34,986 bases of DNA from Verrucomicrobiota bacterium (GTDB lineage Bacteria > Verrucomicrobiota > Verrucomicrobiia > Chthoniobacterales > Terrimicrobiaceae), in contig VFJO01000109.1 in assembly GCA_009886045.1 (NCBI GenBank), positions 1 through 34,986 of the forward strand. Reading direction: 5' to 3'. The translations under genes and the position numbers were made by a program. Of this stretch, positions 31,477-34,986 are shown piece after piece; position 1 is the stretch's first letter; the number at the start of each line of letters is the position of its first letter. A model generated the notes under the pieces. It made no database searches, was not told where the DNA came from, and was given only the letters and a program-made list of their open reading frames with translations.

Positions 31477-32483
31477 GAGGCTGCGTATTGTTCTCGGTAC
31501 TCTGGCCGTGAGAGGGCGGCCCAGTCGTCCTCGCTCGGGTCTGGCGAGGGTTCGCGGCGCACACGGTCGGCTGTAGCATTGATTTCCTCCTCGGTCTCAC
31601 GCCTCCAAGCCGCAAGCTCTTCAGCGGTGTGCCAACCGTTCTCGATAATGTGTTTTTCAGCTGAAAGGACGCAATCAGAACCGATGGCCGACTTTTTTAA
31701 TTTTGGATCAAGGTAAGCGAAGTCATCGTGCTCGCCATGTCCAACAAGCCGCAAGAGATCTGCAACGACCAACTGGGGGCCTCCCCCTTCGCGGGCTGTA
31801 TGGATGGCGTTACGAAGTGTCTGCAGGCAATCGAGCAGGCTGGTGCCATCGGCTTTGTGTGACCCCACTCCGTAGCCAATAGCTTTATCGATAAGATCGG
31901 TGCAGGCGTATTGCCGGGAGTTGGGCGTGGAGTAAGCGTATTGATTGTTGGCAACGACGACGATGAGCGGAAGCTTCTCCACAGCTGCTGCATTCAATCC
32001 CTCGTGGAAGGCTCCAGTTGATGTCCCTCCTTCGCCGATACACGTGGCTCCCACAACACCCTGCTCACCCTTGAGCCGACGGGCCAGAAGCGCGCCCGTT
32101 ACAGCAGGAATCATGGCTCCGAGGTGGCTGATCATGGCGTAGTATCCATCACGTGGACGCCCGCGATGGATATTGCCGTCGCGGCCCCGCATCGATCCGA
32201 GTTGCGAGCCAAGATATGTGCGGAGGGTATCAAGCACCGAGTCACCGAAAGCAAGGCGTCCGCATTGGTCCCGAATGAGAGGGGCAAAAATGTCTCCGCG
32301 CCGGAGCTGGATACCTACCGAAACGCTGAGTGCCTCTTGGCCGCGGCCCAGGAAGACTCCACCTTTAATCATGCCCGCTCGGTAAAGGCCGGCGAGTTTT
32401 TCCTCCAGCACACGCGAGGTCAGCATGAGACGATAGGCTTTGATGAAATCGGACTGGGTAACCGGCGCGATCTTTTTAGACAT
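31473..32483 (-). CDS. pdhA: 2-oxoacid (pyruvate) dehydrogenase E1 alpha subunit
   Basis: 336 residues. The thiamine-diphosphate/Mg motif starts at GEG (150-152; usually GDG) and ends at the NN of VVVANNQYAYSTP (179-180). GGVFLGRGQEALSV, RDQCGRLAFGD and GSMRGRDGNIHRG match the E1-alpha N-terminal half. The Asp-to-Glu change in the GDG motif is conservative and found in some homologues. It is the first gene of pdhA-pdhB-pdhC. A -10 TATAAA lies just upstream, giving a very short leader. Acetoin or branched-chain dehydrogenase E1 remains possible. Confidence 0.93.
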   Translation of the reverse strand: MSKKIAPVTQSDFIKAYRLMLTSRVLEEKLAGLYRAGMIKGGVFLGRGQEALSVSVGIQLRRGDIFAPLIRDQCGRLAFGDSVLDTLRTYLGSQLGSMRGRDGNIHRGRPRDGYYAMISHLGAMIPAVTGALLARRLKGEQGVVGATCIGEGGTSTGAFHEGLNAAAVEKLPLIVVVANNQYAYSTPNSRQYACTDLIDKAIGYGVGSHKADGTSLLDCLQTLRNAIHTAREGGGPQLVVADLLRLVGHGEHDDFAYLDPKLKKSAIGSDCVLSAEKHIIENGWHTAEELAAWRRETEEEINATADRVRREPSPDPSEDDWAALSRPEYREQYAAS

Positions 32484-32492
32484 TGGTTTGAT

Positions 32493-32522
32493 TTTATACG
32501 GTCAAGCGACTACCTGCTGCAA
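32493..32522 (-). promoter_or_regulatory. Possible promoter of the pdhABC operon
   Basis: On the minus strand, TTGCAG (32522-32517) and TATAAA (32498-32493) are separated by 18 bases. The predicted transcript start would be only a few bases before the pdhA ATG at 32483, implying a near-leaderless mRNA; no Shine-Dalgarno sequence is present. Confidence 0.35.
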
Positions 32523-32629
32523 AGCATTCCTTCAAACACGTCCCGACTAGCGGCCAAAAATTTGAACGATCATCGGAAAAAATGTTTCGCGCCAAGGCGG
32601 GGTTCCCTTTGCTGAGCGGGATAGGCATG

Positions 32630-34807
32630 TTACTTTGGAGGCGGAATGATCTGAATGGCGAGGGGAGTAACCGTAGCGAGGTGGACTTCCCTTTGGGGTA
32701 GCGCCAAGAGGACTCCCTCGGCTTGAAAAGCCTCATAGATTGCCAAGCGCATCTCGCCGGGCAGCGCGTTAGCGGTGCGGGGGTTGGTTTTGTCTATCCA
32801 GTAAAAGACGGAAAGGATCAGCGAATCCCTCTGAAAGTCCTCAAGGAACACTTCGACGTTCCGGTCTTTGAGAACCTCTTCTTGAGCGGCAACAATATCA
32901 TGAATAATACGAATGGCCTTGTTGAGCGGTGCCCCATGAGCGACTCCCACGCGAAAATCCTGACGGGCATGCCGGTTGCTCAGCGTCCAATTTACAACCG
33001 TGTTTTGCAGAATCACGCTGTTCGGAATGAGGATTTCAACGCCATCGATTCGGCGGAGTTGGCAGCAGCGGGTTCCGATGGCAGTGACCATGCCGGAGAA
33101 TTTCTCGACTTCAATGATGTCGCCAATCCGGATCGGACGTTCAAACAGAAGAATAATGCCGCTGATGAGATTGTTCACGAGCTGTTGGGCACCAAAGCCC
33201 AAAGCAATGGCAGTACCGCCGCCAAGGAGGGCGAAAATCGTGAGTGGAATTTTAACGACAGCCAGCGCGATGAGGCAGATGCCTCCCAAGAGAATGAAGT
33301 GGGTGAACTTTTGAAGTATGGCACCTGTGGTGGCATCCAAACCGAATTTTGCAGCGAGTCGGGAACGAAGCCATCGGCTGAATGCTGCTGAGGCCAGACC
33401 GCCAATGACGAGCATCCCCAGCGCGATGATCAACATCCCAAGCGTTACGGAACTAGGGCGTTGGACGACCACGCCGTTGACGAAGACCGAGTCGTTGAGG
33501 GTGAAAATCTCTGTATTCCATAAGCCAGAGAAGTGGGTGCCTAGGGATCCGGCAGCAGCTTCCATTTTTTCTCCAAAGCCGAGCATCTTCTGCTTGGCGT
33601 TGAGATCCGCCTTGGTGAGTTTTATGAGTTGGACGAGTGAGGAAAATCCGTTTTCCCACTGTGAAAGGATGGCCTCTTCTTGTTGGAAAACTGCATCAAC
33701 AGGGTTCGTGCTAGTGGATTGGACTTGGGTTTTATTGCCTGCAAAATCAAGCGAGGCCTTTTTCCAGCGGTCTTGCAGCTTGGCTCGATGTCCCGAGATG
33801 AGCTGGAGAGTCGCTTCGGAATCCTTAAATTTTTCCTCCAACAAACGGCTGATTTGCTCGAGTGAGGTCGGATTTGATGTGTTCCAAAGATCGTACCGCG
33901 ATTGCCAGATTTGGCCTGTGATCATGAGTCCAATGCGGTAATATTCAAAAAGCTGGAGTTGGTTTTCGAAACTTTCCACAAGCATGTCGCCAACTTCCTT
34001 GTTGCCGGGCACGGGATTTTTGGACGCCAGAGCATTGATTTCATTCCCGACTCTGGCCACGGACTCTGTAAAATTGTCCCCGGCTTTTTGAACATCGTTG
34101 AGCCTTGATTCGAGGAGACTCGATGGAAAGGTGACGCGACCCTCGAGGCTGGATATGTTCAATTTTGCGAGCTGGATGAGAGTGCGTTGCAAGTCCATGT
34201 CAGCTTGCCAGCTTTGTTTGTTGGTGCTCAGAGAATGCTCGGCGAGGATGGATTGCACACGTGTCTCCTGGAGTTTGAGAAGCCAAGCATCGTGGGGTGA
34301 TGCTGTGGGGCCGATTGCTTGAAGCGTTTGGAGTTTCAGCTGTTCGCTTTTCAGCGATTCAAACAACTTGATTTCCCGATCCGCGCGGGCGAGTCCAATT
34401 TTGTTTAGTGCTTCGATCCAACTTTCGGCCTGCCATTCATCGACTCTTGCGGCGTCAAAAAGCGCGAGTCCATTTTCCGGATTGATGTCCGGAGCTTTAA
34501 AATCGGAAATGCTTTGTTTGACTTGTGAGGCCTGCTTTTCGAATGCCTTGGCCGTGCTGGTCCAGTTCAGGCTGAGAGTATCAGTTTCGACGATTTGATT
34601 TAGGAGATGGATGTATTCGCGGTATTCCTCGGGTGTCGCCTGTTCCTGTTTCTGAAACTCCCCCGAGCCGACCTTTTTAGCCGCATCAAGAATGGCTTGG
34701 TAATCCTTGCCAGCCTCCGGATTGGGAGTGGGAGTCGCCTCTTGTGCAGGTGATGAGAGAAGAGCAGTGAAGAAAATGCCGAGAGTTGCTTTTAAAAAAA
34801 TATTCAT
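32630..34807 (-). CDS. MscS-family mechanosensitive channel with large N-terminal periplasmic domain
   Basis: 725 residues from ATG 34807, which gives a signal peptide (NIFLKATLGIFFTALLSSPA). A long helical, coiled-coil-prone periplasmic region (about 25-455) precedes transmembrane helices near 460-570: TLGMLIIALGMLVIGGLAS, FILLGGICLIALAVV and the pore-lining ALLGGGTAIALGFGAQQLVN. The MscS beta domain follows (LFERPIRIGDIIEVEKFSG, RRIDGVEILIPNS). The layout resembles MscK/YnaI-type or MSL-like channels that open on membrane tension to release solutes in osmotic downshock. A TTG at 34867 is an alternative start but loses the signal. It is divergent from rpmE; the DNA before its ATG carries the complement of a Shine-Dalgarno. 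Confidence 0.88.
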   Translation of the reverse strand: MNIFLKATLGIFFTALLSSPAQEATPTPNPEAGKDYQAILDAAKKVGSGEFQKQEQATPEEYREYIHLLNQIVETDTLSLNWTSTAKAFEKQASQVKQSISDFKAPDINPENGLALFDAARVDEWQAESWIEALNKIGLARADREIKLFESLKSEQLKLQTLQAIGPTASPHDAWLLKLQETRVQSILAEHSLSTNKQSWQADMDLQRTLIQLAKLNISSLEGRVTFPSSLLESRLNDVQKAGDNFTESVARVGNEINALASKNPVPGNKEVGDMLVESFENQLQLFEYYRIGLMITGQIWQSRYDLWNTSNPTSLEQISRLLEEKFKDSEATLQLISGHRAKLQDRWKKASLDFAGNKTQVQSTSTNPVDAVFQQEEAILSQWENGFSSLVQLIKLTKADLNAKQKMLGFGEKMEAAAGSLGTHFSGLWNTEIFTLNDSVFVNGVVVQRPSSVTLGMLIIALGMLVIGGLASAAFSRWLRSRLAAKFGLDATTGAILQKFTHFILLGGICLIALAVVKIPLTIFALLGGGTAIALGFGAQQLVNNLISGIILLFERPIRIGDIIEVEKFSGMVTAIGTRCCQLRRIDGVEILIPNSVILQNTVVNWTLSNRHARQDFRVGVAHGAPLNKAIRIIHDIVAAQEEVLKDRNVEVFLEDFQRDSLILSVFYWIDKTNPRTANALPGEMRLAIYEAFQAEGVLLALPQREVHLATVTPLAIQIIPPPK

Positions 34808-34827
34808 TAAGGAGGTGATTCCTATTG
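34808..34827 (+). promoter_or_regulatory. Extended Shine-Dalgarno-like sequence upstream of rpmE
   Basis: AAGGAGGTGAT (34809-34819) is an 11-base perfect complement of the 3' end of 16S rRNA (ATCACCTCCTT). It is 50 bases from the ATG at 34870 but nine bases after AAGGAGG there is a TTG (34825-34827) in frame with rpmE with no stop between. It could start a longer L31 or act as a regulatory ribosome standby site. Confidence 0.45.
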
Positions 34828-34869
34828 CCAGATAGTCGCGGAGGGTTACGATACACAACCTTTTCAAAA

Positions 34870-34986
34870 ATGAAGCCAGAAATTCATCCAGACTACCAAG
34901 AGTCGGTCATCGTGTGTGCATGCGGTACCACTTACAAAACGCGCTCCACTCGGCAGAACATCAAACTCGGCATTTGCGCCGCCTGC
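34870..34986 (+). CDS. rpmE: 50S ribosomal protein L31, N-terminal part
   Basis: The first 39 codons are present; the window ends inside the gene. KPEIHPDYQESVIVCACG and GICAAC match bacterial L31, with the Cys residues (Cys16, Cys18, Cys36, Cys39) of the zinc-binding, C+ form. L31 bridges the two ribosomal subunits. ATG 34870 matches the family start. An in-frame TTG at 34825, placed correctly behind an 11-base Shine-Dalgarno, would give a 15-residue extension. It is divergent from the MscS-type gene. Confidence 0.93.
   Translation, partial: MKPEIHPDYQESVIVCACGTTYKTRSTRQNIKLGICAAC

Noticed and set aside
1-34986. CRISPR array, prophage, defence or biosynthetic gene cluster
   Set aside because: No regularly spaced repeats, phage structural genes, nucleases, toxin-antitoxin pairs or assembly-line enzymes were seen by eye in any part of the window.

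Overview
The window reads as chromosomal DNA of a Gram-negative bacterium, most likely from the Verrucomicrobiota (PVC superphylum). This is an inference from gene content and style, not from a marker gene search. Supporting points are an outer-membrane barrel protein behind a Shine-Dalgarno-less A/C-only leader, a pair of bactofilin genes, SAM-plus-SUMF1 fusion proteins, an archaeal/eukaryote-type prolyl-tRNA synthetase, and a PyrR-controlled pyrimidine operon in an otherwise Gram-negative gene set. Genes are densely packed, many with 4-base ATGA or equivalent overlaps. No stretch longer than 300 bases lacks a gene. I saw no transposase, integrase, CRISPR array, rRNA or phage gene.

Layout, left to right. 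(1) 1-3.8 kb: the tail of a DUF420-like membrane protein (cytochrome-oxidase-associated family), a DUF6572-like small protein, an unknown exported protein, two tandem SAM + SUMF1-like (formylglycine-generating-enzyme fold) proteins, and a tRNA-Leu(GAG). (2) 3.8-9.65 kb: an NDP-sugar epimerase overlapping an M20 peptidase, a class A penicillin-binding protein whose transpeptidase motifs look damaged, and an orphan PotA-type ABC ATPase. (3) 9.65-10.7 kb: an outer-membrane barrel gene with a structured 5' leader and a strong terminator. (4) 10.7-13.85 kb: leftward rpe, SCO1 and cytochrome c genes (the last two separated by a dispersed repeat), divergent from tadA and a YfiH-type laccase-domain gene. 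(5) 13.9-16.9 kb: a leftward zinc/manganese-type ABC importer with an extra anchored protein of unknown role, preceded by a pair of TGCA-N7-TGCA boxes that may be a metalloregulator operator. (6) 17-22.2 kb: lpdA, a FUSC-family exporter, and proS. (7) 22.2-26.1 kb: two bactofilin-family genes (one with two zinc-ribbon-like modules), an aspartate-type aminotransferase, and rarA, with a shared bidirectional terminator between the last two. (8) 26.2-29.3 kb: a small conserved protein, then pyrR-pyrB-pyrC, preceded by an RNA hairpin that carries the PyrR-binding consensus and would hide the pyrR ribosome-binding site. (9) 29.3-32.5 kb: leftward pdhA-pdhB-pdhC for the pyruvate dehydrogenase complex (its E3 is probably the lpdA in block 6). 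(10) 32.6 kb to the end: an MscS-type channel with a large periplasmic domain, divergent from rpmE (L31), which is cut by the window edge.

Most of the window is housekeeping. I did not find a clear new multi-gene defence or biosynthetic system. The best leads are regulatory or protein-level: the apparently inactivated transpeptidase in the class A PBP, the PyrR hairpin that occludes the pyrR start, the paired boxes upstream of the metal importer, the full-length anti-16S sequence in front of rpmE, and the degenerate SAM-SUMF1 pair.
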